Source: Dactylosporangium sucinum | GTDB lineage: Bacteria; Actinomycetota; Actinomycetes; Mycobacteriales; Micromonosporaceae | Length of the DNA stretch: 38,429 bases | Assembly (NCBI RefSeq): GCF_014647515.1 | Contig: NZ_BMPI01000066.1 | Span: 27,572 to 66,000, forward strand | Direction: 5' to 3' | In this document: positions 1-8,518 of the stretch, in pieces | Position numbering within the stretch: position 1 is the stretch's first letter | Layout of the letters: every line of letters starts with the position of its first letter | The notes under the pieces: model-generated | The model's input: the letters and a program-made list of their open reading frames with translations, nothing else | What the model was told of the DNA's origin: nothing | Database searches by the model: none | Translations under genes and position numbers: made by a program

Positions 1-39
1 ACACGCGACCGGGCCGTCCCAACCCGTCCTCCACCCACG

Positions 40-90
40 CCGAACCGCACGACACCCACCACCGAACCGCACGACACCCACCACCGAACT
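40..90. repeat. 22-bp tandem repeat, two full copies plus a partial
   Basis: Positions 40-61 and 62-83 are identical 22-mers beginning CCGAACCGCACG, followed by the first 7 nt of a third copy with its last base changed. It is too short to assign a function and lies in non-coding DNA. Confidence 0.85.
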
Positions 91-107
91 GGCCGCGACC
101 CACCGCA

Positions 108-171
108 CAGACGTTGGTCGATCCACCCTCGCCCGCCGAGATCAACACCAGGGCAGATCGACCAACGTCTG
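108..171. repeat. palindromic element, family A copy 1
   Basis: A perfect 16-bp inverted repeat: arm CAGACGTTGGTCGATC at 108-123 and its exact complement at 156-171, with a 32-nt loop. A diverged copy with the same arm core (GACGYTGGTCGAT) lies at 12702-12761 inside the CHAT protease gene, so this is a dispersed element and not a chance hairpin. Confidence 0.85.
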
Positions 172-182
172 TTCGACGGCGA

Positions 183-395
183 GCCGAGATCAGCATCCGC
201 GCGCCACAAACCACGACCACACCACGGCCGCTCGCAACACCGTCGCGCGGCAGGGGGCAAGATCGGCGTCCGGGCGCCACAGACCACGATCACACCGAGG
301 CCACACGCAACCGGTGCACGGTCAGGCCGAGATCGGTGCCCGCGCGCCACAGACCGCGATCACAATCGGGCCCCGCACAAGACCGGCCGCCGCCA
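183..395. repeat. three imperfect repeats of about 70 bp
   Basis: Three successive units share the pattern AGATC, then a CGCGCCACA-like block, then ACCACGATCACA-like sequence. The GATC of each unit falls at about 188, 261 and 331, giving periods of about 73 and 70 bp. Divergence between units is substantial. A smaller 15-bp duplication (GCCAAGCCTGCCCC) follows near 390-420. No coding role is apparent. Confidence 0.6.
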
Positions 396-559
396 AGCCT
401 GCCCCGCCAAGCCTGCCCCGCCCAGGGTTCCGCTCCCGCTCAAACGCTCGGCACCCGCCGCCGAGCCGACCCTCACCAGGACGGGCGCCCGGACATTTCG
501 GAAATGCCGGAATCACCCGCCGTGGTTCGGGCGGGCGGAGGCGAGGGCGGCCGCCCGCA

Positions 560-617
560 CCATGATCGATGGAAGCATCTGGTCGTCGGGACAGCCAGAT
601 GCTTCCCTCGATCATGG
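560..617. repeat. palindromic element, family B copy 1
   Basis: A 23-bp inverted repeat with arms at 560-582 and 595-617, one mismatch and a 12-nt loop. Arms begin CCATGATCGA and end GCATCTGG. A relative with 22-bp arms, the same 12-nt loop and about 17 of 22 matching arm positions lies at 26078-26133 inside the sortase gene. Here it sits just past the stop of the minus-strand gene at 635 and may act as its terminator. Confidence 0.85.
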
Positions 618-634
618 ACAGCAGCGGCAGGGGG

Positions 635-1297
635 TCAGACGCGGTCGTACTGGGCCGAGGCCGTGGTGTCGGTCAGGGACTGGGTCTTCCACGAGTTGGG
701 CAGGCACGTGTACGGCTGCGGGTTGTTGTGCGGCTCGACCCTGGTCTTCTCGGCCTGCTTGCCGTCGACCGTGATCGTCAGCTCCACCGTGCTGCCCGTG
801 GAGACGAACAGGAGCTGGCCGTCCTGCGTCTTCAGGGTCCACTCGTTCGTGCCCGTGAACGTCAGGTCGACGCCGCGGCCGTCGTCGGTGCGGCCGCTGT
901 AGCGGGTCGAGGTGAAGTCCTCCGTCGCCCTGCCGTCGGCCGTGATGCGCCACAGGCGGCCGCTGCCGGTCACCCGGACCGTGCCGAGCGGCTTGTTCTT
1001 CCCGTCGCTGACGGAGGAGAGGTCCATCGTCGCCCCGTACTGCGACTGGCGCCAGTTCCCGATCAGGCACGTGTCGACCGGGCCGGACCGGGTGGTCGGG
1101 GCCGACGCGGCCGGGGTCGCGGTCGAGCCGTCACCCCGGCGGACGGCGATCACCACGATGATGGCGACCACCAGGACCACCAGCAGCGAGAGGCTGGCGA
1201 TCAGGGCAACGGCCACCGTGTTGCGCCGCGGCGGCGGGGGTGGCGGCGGCGCGTAGTACTGCGGCTGTTGCTGGTGGCCGCTGCTCCACTGCGTCAT
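635..1297 (-). CDS. membrane-anchored protein with extracellular lipocalin-like domain
   Basis: A 220-residue protein of unknown function. It has a short cytoplasmic N-terminus rich in Gln and Pro (eight consecutive Pro near residue 17), one strong transmembrane helix at about 28-52, a Thr/Ala/Ser linker, and an exported domain from about residue 73 to the end. That domain has two conserved-looking Cys (in DTCLIGNW and PYTCLP) and many short beta-type segments, resembling small beta-barrel or lipocalin-like domains found behind such anchors in actinomycetes. The ATG follows GGGGGAGGAACC, a good ribosome site, so this gene has a normal leader. The function is not recognisable. The family guess rests on architecture only. 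Confidence 0.75.
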   Translation of the reverse strand: MTQWSSGHQQQPQYYAPPPPPPPRRNTVAVALIASLSLLVVLVVAIIVVIAVRRGDGSTATPAASAPTTRSGPVDTCLIGNWRQSQYGATMDLSSVSDGKNKPLGTVRVTGSGRLWRITADGRATEDFTSTRYSGRTDDGRGVDLTFTGTNEWTLKTQDGQLLFVSTGSTVELTITVDGKQAEKTRVEPHNNPQPYTCLPNSWKTQSLTDTTASAQYDRV

Positions 1298-1350
1298 GGT
1301 TCCTCCCCCGTAACCACCCGTTCGGCGTAGAGGATGTCACACCCGTGCCC

Positions 1351-1363
1351 GTGAAACGTTCAC
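1351..1363. promoter_or_regulatory. operator-like inverted repeat GTGAA-N3-TTCAC
   Basis: GTGAAACGTTCAC lies in the 167-bp divergent gap between the anchored protein (635-1297) and the secreted SGNH hydrolase (1465). A 5-3-5 palindrome in a divergent promoter region is a plausible repressor site. The regulator is unknown. Confidence 0.35.
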
Positions 1364-1464
1364 AGGCGGGCCGCAGGTCACGGTGAAGGCCGGCGCCGAT
1401 CCATTGAGCGATGTCGACCCCGCTGGAACACTCCCCCGGCAACGTCCGTCCGGAGGGAGCCCAC

Positions 1465-2568
1465 ATGCGCCGCCTCGTCGTCGCGCTCGCCGCGGTCATC
1501 GCCGCCGCGGCCGCGACCGTGTTCATGGCCCTGCCCAACGCCTCCGCGGCCACGCCGGTGCGGATCATGCCGCTCGGCGACTCGATCACCGGCAACCCGG
1601 GCTGCTGGCGCGCGCTGCTGTGGCAGGCCCTGCAGAACGGCGGGTACACGAACATCGACTTCGTCGGCACCCAGCCGCCGCAGGGCTGCGGGATCGCCTA
1701 CGACGGCGACGGCGAGGGCCACGGCGGCGCGCTCGTCACCGACGTCGCCAACCAGAACCTGCTGCCCGGCTGGCTCTCGGCGACCCACCCGGACATCGTG
1801 CTCATGCACTTCGGCACCAACGACGTGTGGAGCAACCGGTCGACGGACACGATCCTCGCCGCGTACTCCAAGCTCGTGGACCAGATGCGGGCGTCCAACC
1901 CCGCGATGCGCGTCCTCGTCGCCCAGATCATCCCGGTCGACCCGCCGAGCTGCCCCGAGTGCGCGGCCCGCACGGTCGCGCTGAACAACGCGATCCCCGG
2001 CTGGGCGGCCGGCAAGACCACCGCCGCGTCGCCGATCACGGTCGTCGACCAGTGGACCGGCTGGAGCTCGGCCACCGACACCGGCGACGGCGTGCACCCG
2101 AACGACTCCGGCATCCGCAAGATGGCCGACAAGTGGTACCCGCCGCTGACGAGGGCGCTCGGCGGGGTCCAGCCGTCGCCGAGCGCGAGCAGCGCGAGCC
2201 CGAGTCGCAGCCCCAGCGCCAGCCCGAGCGCCAGCGCCAGCGCCAGCAGCGCCAGCGCCAGCAGCGGCAGCGCCGCGTGTGCCGCGACGTACAAGGTCGT
2301 CGGGCAGTGGCCGGGCGGGTTCCAGGGCGAGGTCACCGTCCGCAACAGCGGCAGCAAGGCCATCACCGCCTGGACCACCCGGTTCACCTACGCCGCCGGC
2401 GAGCTGGTCCAGCAGTCGTGGGGCACGACGCTCACCCAGAGCGGCGCGACCGTGACCGCCGTGAACGCGCCGTGGAACGGCGCGCTCGCGCCGAACGCGA
2501 CGACCACCTACGGGTTCATCGGGAGCGGCACCAGCGGTACCCCGGCCGTGACCTGCACCGGCAGCTGA
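1465..2568 (+). CDS. secreted SGNH/GDSL hydrolase with C-terminal CBM2
   Basis: A 367-residue secreted esterase-type enzyme. Residues 1-29 form a signal peptide ending in ASA-A. The catalytic SGNH domain carries the block I Ser in PLGDSITG, the block III Asn in GTND, and the block V Asp/His in DGVHPND, so the Ser-Asp-His set is complete. A Ser/Ala/Pro linker (about residues 235-270, AGCGCC-type repeats in the DNA) leads to a roughly 100-residue carbohydrate-binding module of family 2, with Trp residues in QWPGGF, AWTTRF and PWNG and a terminal Cys pair. CBM2 binds cellulose or xylan, so the substrate is probably an acetylated or esterified plant polysaccharide. The start was chosen at the ATG behind CGGAGGGAG, where the signal peptide begins. 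An in-frame codon at 1411 would add a non-signal extension. Its 3' end is 2 nt from the convergent neighbour. Confidence 0.93.
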   Translation: MRRLVVALAAVIAAAAATVFMALPNASAATPVRIMPLGDSITGNPGCWRALLWQALQNGGYTNIDFVGTQPPQGCGIAYDGDGEGHGGALVTDVANQNLLPGWLSATHPDIVLMHFGTNDVWSNRSTDTILAAYSKLVDQMRASNPAMRVLVAQIIPVDPPSCPECAARTVALNNAIPGWAAGKTTAASPITVVDQWTGWSSATDTGDGVHPNDSGIRKMADKWYPPLTRALGGVQPSPSASSASPSRSPSASPSASASASSASASSGSAACAATYKVVGQWPGGFQGEVTVRNSGSKAITAWTTRFTYAAGELVQQSWGTTLTQSGATVTAVNAPWNGALAPNATTTYGFIGSGTSGTPAVTCTGS

Positions 2569-2570
2569 CC

Positions 2571-5177
2571 TCACGCCGGCGCGAACGCCCCGCGGGACAG
2601 CAGCGCCCCGAACTCCCCGGCCGGCACCGCCCGGGAGAAGTGGAAGCCCTGCCCGATCGGGCAGCCCAGGCGGCGCAGCTCGGCCGCCTGGGCCGCGTCC
2701 TCGATGCCCTCGGCCACCACCTGGAGGCCGAGGGCATCGGCGAGGTCCAGGATCGCCCGGGCGAGCGCCGACTGGCCGGGGCCGAACGCGACGCCGTCGA
2801 CGAACGGCTTCGGGATCTTCAGGATGTCGATCGGGAACGACTGCAGCCGGGACAGCGACGAGTAGCCGGTGCCGAAGTCGTCCACGGCGAGCCGCACGCC
2901 GAGCGCCTTGAGCTCCGCGAGGCGGCTCGCGGCCACCTCGTGGTCCTCGCTCAGCAGCGACTCGGTGATCTCCAGGGTCAGCGACTCGGGCGGGAGTCCA
3001 CTGTGGAGGAGGGTCTGCCGCACGTACAGGCCGACGGCCGGGTCCTGGACCTGCCGGGGTGAGAGGTTGACGCTGATGCGCAGCGGTACCGGATGCTGCC
3101 ACGCCGCCGCGGCCCGGCACGCCGTGTTGAGCACCGCGTAGCCGAGCGGCAGGATCAGGCCCGTCTCCTCGGCGACCGGGATGAACCGGTCCGGCGGGAT
3201 CGGGCCCTTCTCCGGGTGCGTCCAGCGGACCAGGGCCTCGGCGCCGACGATCGCGCCGCCGGCCAGGTCGACCAGCGGCTGGTAGTACACCTGGAGCTCA
3301 TGCCGCTCGATGGCGCCACGCAGGTCCTCGGCCAGGTCCAGCTTCTCCACGAGACCGGCGTGCATGCTCGGGGCGAAGTACGCGTAGCGGTTGCGGCCCC
3401 GCCGCTTGGCCATGTGCATCGCCACGTCCGCGTCCCGCAGCAACTCGTCGGCGTCGGGCAGGCGGTCGGGGTCGGGCAGCGCGATGCCGACGCTCGCGGT
3501 CGGCTGGATCTCCCGCCCGCCGACGGACAGCGGGCTGCGCAGCGCGGCGAGGACCCGCTCGGCGACCCGCGCGGCCTCGGCGGCGTCGTCGAGGTGCTCC
3601 AGGAGCATGGCGAACTCGTCGCCGCCGAGCCGCGCGGCGGTGTCGGCCGAGCGCAGGCACGAGCGCAGCCGGTCGGCGGTCGCCCGCAGCAGCGCGTCGC
3701 CCGCCGCCCGGCCCAGCGAGTCGTTGATGGTCTTGAAGTCGTCGAGGTCGACGACCAGGACGGCGAGGCTGCGGTACGGGCTGCCGCGCCGCTCGAGCGC
3801 GTGGTGCACCCGGTCGGCGAGCAGGGCGCGGTTCGCCAGCCCCGTCAGCCCGTCGTGGAACGCCTGGTGGGTGAGCTGCTCCTCGAGGGCCTTGCGCTCG
3901 GTGACGTCGCGGGTGGTGAAGAGGTACCCCGAGAGGTCGCGGTCGTCCACCACCCGCCCGACCGTCTCCGTCACGACGTACTCGCCGGACGCCCGGCGCA
4001 GCCGGCACTCGATCGGCCCGACCCGCCCGCCCTGCGCCCCGGTGTCGATGAGCACGCCGACCCGGTCCCGGTCGTCGGGGTGCACGAGCGCGAGCAGCGA
4101 CGTGCCGATCAGCTCGTGCGGGGAGCGGCCGAGCAGCTGCGCCACCGACGGCGTCACGTACTGCACGACCGCGTCGCTGCGGCAGATCGACAGCACGTCG
4201 GTGACCTGCTCGGTGAGCCGCTGGAACCGCCCCTCGGCCCGCTGCCGGTGCCCCTCCCGCAGCGCCGCGACGAGGTCGGCCATCCGCACCAGCACGAGCA
4301 CGAACAGGACGGACGACGCGGTGAGGAACACGGCCAGCTCGGTCGCCGGCGCCGACTTGATCGTGACGACGACCGGGATGAGCAGGGCGGCGACGGCGAG
4401 CAGCACGGCGAACCGGCCGCTGCTCAGCCGCGCGGCGGCCTCGGGCAGCGGCTCGTCCATCCGGCGCATCCGCGGGTGCAGCGCGGCGCAGCCGATGCCG
4501 AGGTAGAACGCGATCCAGCCGGCGTCGACCCAGGACCCGGCGCGGAACTCGCCGTTCAGCGACTGCCAGGTGTAGACGGCGTCGGTCGCCAGCAGCGCGA
4601 CGAGGCTCGCGAACAGCAGCCGGAAGGGGGTGCCCCCGGCGCCCCGCCCGCCGCCGAGCCGGGCCAGGACGGCCAGGACCAGCACGTCGCCGAGCGGGTA
4701 GGCGATGGTGATGAGCCGCTCGCCGGTGGCGACGGTCGGCCTGCTGAGGTACGGCTCGATGAGAAACACCCAGGTCAGCAGGGCCAGGCCGACCGTGACG
4801 ATGGTGCCGTCGAGCAGCGCCGCGCGGTCCCCGCCGGGGCTCTGCCGGCGCACGATGACGGCGAGCGCGGCGGCGAGGGCGGGGTACAGCATGAGGTAGA
4901 AGACGTCGGCCAGGGCCGGCCCGGTGGAGGCCGAGCCGTCGACGAGCTGCGGCCAGTAGAACAGCGCCTCACCGACCGCGTAGGACGCGAGGCCCCCGGC
5001 GGCGAGCAGCCACGGCAGCGGTCGCGGCGGCCGGTGCCGCGCGACCCCGACCAGGATGGCGGCCACCGAGGACAGCGCGACGGCCGTCCACAGCACGGTC
5101 TTGAGCGGCGAGTCGGGCGTGAGGTAGTACCCGACGCTCAGCGCCACACCGGCGGCGACATAGGCCCTGAGCAGCAC
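2571..5177 (-). CDS. membrane PAS-GGDEF-EAL cyclic di-GMP enzyme
   Basis: An 868-residue bifunctional-type c-di-GMP protein. The N-terminal third (about residues 1-315) is a run of eight or nine hydrophobic helices. A PAS domain follows (about 325-445), then a diguanylate cyclase domain with an intact GGDEF motif at about 518-522. The C-terminal phosphodiesterase domain has EAL at about 647, then ITES, DDFGTGYSSL and EGIE. All signature motifs are present, so either activity or both could be live. The usual KID before FVDG reads KIP, but the catalytic Lys remains. I place the start at a GTG (5177) just before the first hydrophobic helix. The open frame upstream runs through a palindrome and the neighbouring gene and is not protein-like. 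It is convergent with the SGNH hydrolase with only 2 nt between them, leaving no room for an intergenic terminator. Confidence 0.93.
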   Translation of the reverse strand: MLLRAYVAAGVALSVGYYLTPDSPLKTVLWTAVALSSVAAILVGVARHRPPRPLPWLLAAGGLASYAVGEALFYWPQLVDGSASTGPALADVFYLMLYPALAAALAVIVRRQSPGGDRAALLDGTIVTVGLALLTWVFLIEPYLSRPTVATGERLITIAYPLGDVLVLAVLARLGGGRGAGGTPFRLLFASLVALLATDAVYTWQSLNGEFRAGSWVDAGWIAFYLGIGCAALHPRMRRMDEPLPEAAARLSSGRFAVLLAVAALLIPVVVTIKSAPATELAVFLTASSVLFVLVLVRMADLVAALREGHRQRAEGRFQRLTEQVTDVLSICRSDAVVQYVTPSVAQLLGRSPHELIGTSLLALVHPDDRDRVGVLIDTGAQGGRVGPIECRLRRASGEYVVTETVGRVVDDRDLSGYLFTTRDVTERKALEEQLTHQAFHDGLTGLANRALLADRVHHALERRGSPYRSLAVLVVDLDDFKTINDSLGRAAGDALLRATADRLRSCLRSADTAARLGGDEFAMLLEHLDDAAEAARVAERVLAALRSPLSVGGREIQPTASVGIALPDPDRLPDADELLRDADVAMHMAKRRGRNRYAYFAPSMHAGLVEKLDLAEDLRGAIERHELQVYYQPLVDLAGGAIVGAEALVRWTHPEKGPIPPDRFIPVAEETGLILPLGYAVLNTACRAAAAWQHPVPLRISVNLSPRQVQDPAVGLYVRQTLLHSGLPPESLTLEITESLLSEDHEVAASRLAELKALGVRLAVDDFGTGYSSLSRLQSFPIDILKIPKPFVDGVAFGPGQSALARAILDLADALGLQVVAEGIEDAAQAAELRRLGCPIGQGFHFSRAVPAGEFGALLSRGAFAPA

Positions 5178-5225
5178 GCAGTTCCAATCGGCCGCGTGTT
5201 GCTCGGGTTTACCCCGCACTGCGCC

Positions 5226-5294
5226 GATCTTGCAGTTGTGGTGCCTCGCAAACCGGACATCCTGGGAGGGTCGCGGCACCACAACTGCAAGATC
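5226..5294. repeat. palindromic element, family C copy 1
   Basis: A perfect 20-bp inverted repeat with a 29-nt loop: arm 5226-5245 (GATCTTGCAGTTGTGG then TGCC) and its complement at 5275-5294. It starts inside the stop codon of the PLP decarboxylase and fills the gap to the c-di-GMP gene on the same strand. It could therefore terminate or attenuate readthrough between them. Near-identical arms recur at 21915-21997. Confidence 0.88.
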
Positions 5295-6699
5295 AACGCA
5301 ATTGGGCGGCCAGGTCGCGGACGACCGACACCAGCAGGTCCAGGTCGGGCTCCGTGGTGCGCCAGTTGCTGATCGCGGGGCGCAGCGCGGCGCGGCCGTC
5401 GTGCACCGTGCCGCCGGCGTAGACGCGGCCGTCGTCGAGCAGCGCCTCCGCAAGGCGGCGGTTCAGGTCGTCGAGTGCGGGCTCGCTGAGGCCGGGCGGG
5501 CGGTAGCGGAAGCAGACCACGTTGAGCGGGACGTCGGCGAGCCGCTCCAGGTCGGGCGCGGCGTCGACCACCGCCGCCAGGTACCCGGCCAGGTCGCAGT
5601 GGCGCTCGACCATCGCCCGGTAGCCGTCGCGGCCGTAGGCGGCCAGGGTGGCCCAGATCGGCAGCGCCCGCGCGCGGCGGGACGACTCGGGGCCGAGCAG
5701 TCCGAAGCCGCCGCGCGGGTCGTCGGGGCCGGGCAGGTACGGGGCGCCGGGCATACCGAACGCGGCGCCCAGCCGGGACGGGTCGCGGACCAGCACGAAC
5801 CCGCTCTCGTACGGCACGTTGAGCCACTTGTGCGCGTCGGCGGCGACCGAGTCGGCCCGCTCGACGCCGGCGGTGAGGTGCGCGGTGCGCGGGGACAGGG
5901 CCGCGAACAGCCCGAACGCGCCGTCGACGTGTAGCCACGCGCCGTGCGACGCGGCCAGGTCGGCGAGGTCCGCGAGCGGGTCGAAGGCGCCCGCGTTCGG
6001 CTCGCCGGCGGTTGCGATGATCACCGCGGGGGCGCCGCCCAGCGCGGCGAGGCGGCGGCCGAGGGCGGCCGGGCCGGCGAAGACCTCGGCGGTGTCCTTG
6101 CCGTGGCCGATGAGCTGCAGCGCCTTGCGGGCGCTCGGGTGCAGCAGGCCGGTCGCGAGCACCGGCATGCGCGGCAGCCCGGCCAGGCCGTCGGCGGCCA
6201 GGTCGGCACCGTGCCGCTCGGCCCACCAGTGGGTGGCCAGGGTCAGGCCGGCGACGTTGGCGAAGGTGGCGCTGGCGGTCAGGGCGCCGCCCCAGCCCTC
6301 CGGCAGGCCGAACAGCTGGCGCAGCCAGTCGAGGGCGACCCGCTCGGCGGCGTCGGCGAACCGCGACGACGCCTTCACGAACGCGTTCTGGTCGAGCAGG
6401 GACACCACCCAGTCGGCGGCGAGCGCGGCCGGGGTCGACCCGCCGATGACGAAGTGGAAGAACCGCGGGCCGGCCGAGGCGGTGGCGGTCGCGGTGCCGA
6501 CCCGCAGCAGCTCCTCGACGGCCGCCGCGGTGCCCCGGCCGGTCTCCGGCAGCGGGCCGCCGAGCCGGTCGAGCAGCGGCTCGGCCGCCCGGTCGTACAC
6601 CAGCCGGTCGGCGAGCGTCCCGAAGAACGGGCCGGCCGCGTCGTACACCTGTCGCAGCGCAGGCAGCGCCTCATCGCGTTCGTGCAGTGGATCCGCCAT
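5293..6699 (-). CDS. pyridoxal phosphate-dependent amino acid decarboxylase family protein
   Basis: A 468-residue group II (aromatic L-amino acid/glutamate type) decarboxylase-like enzyme with a PLP cofactor. The PLP Lys is visible in DAHKWLN (about K291), preceded by the ring-N-binding Asp in HVDGAFG (about D259) and a TASATFANV region that holds the phosphate. The C-terminal SNWRTTEPDLD block is typical of the actinobacterial members. The substrate cannot be read from sequence. The start is the ATG at 6699 (MADPLHE). The frame stays open far upstream but that is the shadow of the divergent gene. Only 15 bp separate this start from that of the metallophosphoesterase, and neither has a ribosome site, so promoters must overlap the neighbouring coding sequence or the messages be leaderless. 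Confidence 0.9.
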   Translation of the reverse strand: MADPLHERDEALPALRQVYDAAGPFFGTLADRLVYDRAAEPLLDRLGGPLPETGRGTAAAVEELLRVGTATATASAGPRFFHFVIGGSTPAALAADWVVSLLDQNAFVKASSRFADAAERVALDWLRQLFGLPEGWGGALTASATFANVAGLTLATHWWAERHGADLAADGLAGLPRMPVLATGLLHPSARKALQLIGHGKDTAEVFAGPAALGRRLAALGGAPAVIIATAGEPNAGAFDPLADLADLAASHGAWLHVDGAFGLFAALSPRTAHLTAGVERADSVAADAHKWLNVPYESGFVLVRDPSRLGAAFGMPGAPYLPGPDDPRGGFGLLGPESSRRARALPIWATLAAYGRDGYRAMVERHCDLAGYLAAVVDAAPDLERLADVPLNVVCFRYRPPGLSEPALDDLNRRLAEALLDDGRVYAGGTVHDGRAALRPAISNWRTTEPDLDLLVSVVRDLAAQLR

Positions 6700-6714
6700 G
6701 CGCAACACTGTGGC

Positions 6715-7839
6715 ATGTTCTTCGCCGCCGCTGTGCTGATCGTCGTCGCGATCCTGCACTGGTACCTCTGGCTGCGCCTGGTCCGCGCCGTCACCACCAG
6801 CGCGAGGGCGCGCCGGGCCGGCCGGTGGGTGTTCGCCGGGCTCGGCCTGCTGCTGGCGGTGACGGCGGTGGGCAACCGGGCGCTGCCCCGGCGGTACGAG
6901 CCGATCCTGGAACGCGTCGTGGCCTGGCCGGGCTACGTCTGGCTCGCGCTCTGCGCCTACCTGGCCCTGGCGCTGCTGGCCCTGGAGCTGCCCGTCCTGC
7001 TCGCGGCCCGCCTGCCGGCAAGGGTCGACGAGCACCGCCGCCTGCTCATCGCGAGAGGCACCGCCATCACCGCCGGGCTGGCCGCCGCGGCCGTCACCGG
7101 CACCGGGATGGCGACCGCGCTCGGGCCGCCCCGCACCCGGCGGGTCCAGGTGCCCCTCGCCCGGCTCCCCCGCCGCCTCGACGGTCTGCGGGTCGCGCTG
7201 GTCTCCGACATCCACCTCGGCCCGCTGCTCGGCCGGGCGCACACCGAGCGGGTCGTGCGGGCGGTGAACGCGCTGGACGCCGACGTGGTCGCGGTCGTCG
7301 GGGATCTCGTCGACGGCACCGTCGAAACGCTCGGCAAGGCCGCGGAGCCCCTCCGCGACCTGCGCAACGCCTATTTCGTGACCGGCAACCACGAGTACTT
7401 CTCCGGCCACGAGGCCTGGATCGAGGAGGTCGGCGAGCTGGGCCTGCGGGTCCTGCGCAACGAGCGGGTCGAGCTCGACGAGCTGTACCTCGCCGGGGTC
7501 AACGACGCCACCGGCGGCACGGTCGGCGACCCGCCCGACTACGACCGGGCACTCGGCGGCCGCGACCCGGCCCGCCCGACCGTCCTGCTCGCCCACCAGC
7601 CGGTCCAGGCCCTGGAGGCGGCCCGGCGGGGTGTCGGCCTGCAGCTGTCCGGCCACACGCACGGCGGCCAGCTGTGGCCGTTCGGCCTGTTCGTCCGGGC
7701 GTCGCAGCCGATCGTCGGCGGGCTGGGCGAGGTCGGCGGGATGCCGGTGTACGTGACAAACGGCGCCGGCTTCTGGGGACCGCCCGTGCGGGTCGGCGCG
7801 CCGCCCGACGTCACCCTCGTGGAGCTGCGCTCGCCGTGA
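6715..7839 (+). CDS. membrane metallophosphoesterase (calcineurin-like, YkuE type)
   Basis: A 374-residue protein with three or four N-terminal transmembrane helices (first at 1-18, others around 40-105) and a calcineurin-like phosphoesterase domain from about 150. All metal-binding motifs are present: SDIH (D165, H167), GDLVDG (D197), GNHE (N225, H226), AHQP (H294) and GHTHGG (H314, H316). Members of this family hydrolyse phosphomonoesters or diesters, sometimes at the outer membrane face. The substrate is unknown. It is divergent from the PLP decarboxylase with a 15-bp gap. The upstream sequence lacks a Shine-Dalgarno motif. Confidence 0.9.
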   Translation: MFFAAAVLIVVAILHWYLWLRLVRAVTTSARARRAGRWVFAGLGLLLAVTAVGNRALPRRYEPILERVVAWPGYVWLALCAYLALALLALELPVLLAARLPARVDEHRRLLIARGTAITAGLAAAAVTGTGMATALGPPRTRRVQVPLARLPRRLDGLRVALVSDIHLGPLLGRAHTERVVRAVNALDADVVAVVGDLVDGTVETLGKAAEPLRDLRNAYFVTGNHEYFSGHEAWIEEVGELGLRVLRNERVELDELYLAGVNDATGGTVGDPPDYDRALGGRDPARPTVLLAHQPVQALEAARRGVGLQLSGHTHGGQLWPFGLFVRASQPIVGGLGEVGGMPVYVTNGAGFWGPPVRVGAPPDVTLVELRSP

Positions 7840-7924
7840 AGAAGTTCGCCCCGGTGCGTATCAGGGCGTCCCGCGTCCCCTCTTGACCGTAGAACTCCGG
7901 GCAGGGGGCGAGGAGGAGGACCGG

Positions 7925-8518
7925 ATGACGGTGCCGGCGGCGGACAGCGCCACCCCGTGGATCGACGCCACCGACGCGTTCCTCGCGTGGCGCGACGACG
8001 GCGACCCGGACGGCCTCGACCGGCTCGTCCGCCTGCTCACCCCGCCGCTGTGGCACATCGTGCGCGGCTACGGCCTGGACCGCGACGCGGCCGAGGACAC
8101 CATCCAGTCGACCTGGCTGGCGCTCGTGCGCGGCGCCGGCGGGATCCGCGAGCCGCAGGCCGTGTGGCGGTGGATCACGCTCACGGCCCGGCGCGAGGCG
8201 TGGCGGGTGGCCGGCCAGGGCCGCCAGGAGCAGCCCGTCGAGCTCTCCACGGTGGACGACCTCACCCCGCCCGCGCCCGGGCCGGAGCCGGACGTGCTCA
8301 CCGGCGATGAGGCGCGGCGGCTGTGGCGGCACGTGGCGACGCTGCCGGACCGCTGCCGCCGGCTGCTGCGGATCATCGCGTTCGCCGACCGGCCGGGGTA
8401 CGCGACGCTGGCGGCGGAGCTCGCGATGCCGGTCGGCGCGATCGGCCCGACCCGCGGCCGCTGCCTGGAGAAGCTGCGCCGCCGGCTCGACGACGACCCC
8501 GAATGGAGCACGCCATGA
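7925..8518 (+). CDS. ECF-like RNA polymerase sigma factor
   Basis: A 197-residue sigma-70 family protein. Region 2 is at about residues 25-90 (LDRLVRLL through AEDTIQSTWLALVR and VWRWITLTARREAWR). Region 4 is at about 130-190, with a helix-turn-helix ending GPTRGRCLEKLRRRL. The length and lack of region 3 fit the ECF group. The ATG at 7925 follows a strong GAGGAGG. A TTG 42 nt upstream in frame is less likely. It overlaps the next gene by ATGA and heads a four-gene unit with a subtilisin-like and a CHAT protease. By analogy with other protease-linked sigma factors it may direct expression of the unit or be the downstream target of its proteolysis (inference). Confidence 0.88.
   Translation: MTVPAADSATPWIDATDAFLAWRDDGDPDGLDRLVRLLTPPLWHIVRGYGLDRDAAEDTIQSTWLALVRGAGGIREPQAVWRWITLTARREAWRVAGQGRQEQPVELSTVDDLTPPAPGPEPDVLTGDEARRLWRHVATLPDRCRRLLRIIAFADRPGYATLAAELAMPVGAIGPTRGRCLEKLRRRLDDDPEWSTP

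Larger units (their letters stand above)
1..634. other. gene-free, repeat-rich leader region
   Basis: No convincing gene is present. Open frames here translate to Arg/Pro/His-rich sequence with no domain, no ribosome site and mutual overlap on both strands, as expected of stop-poor GC-rich DNA. What the stretch does hold is a short tandem repeat, a set of roughly 70-bp imperfect repeats and two long palindromes, each listed separately. The palindrome at 560-617 begins 18 bp beyond the stop of the minus-strand gene ending at 635 and could terminate its transcript. Confidence 0.7.

Noticed and set aside
1..420. CRISPR array in the repeat-rich left end
   Set aside because: Repeats are few, imperfect, of uneven period and without unique spacers or cas genes nearby.
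114..902. Possible 262-codon gene in the left repeat region
   Set aside because: No ribosome site. The sequence is repeat-derived and Arg/Pro-rich, and half of it overlaps the better-supported minus-strand gene at 635-1297.
5178..5453. N-terminal extension of the c-di-GMP enzyme to 5453
   Set aside because: The extra 92 codons run through a palindrome and into the decarboxylase gene and read as low-complexity sequence. The first hydrophobic helix begins at the GTG at 5177.
6700..7662. N-terminal extension of the PLP decarboxylase to 7662
   Set aside because: It is antisense to the metallophosphoesterase, whose full motif set is on the plus strand. The decarboxylase family normally starts near MADPLHE.
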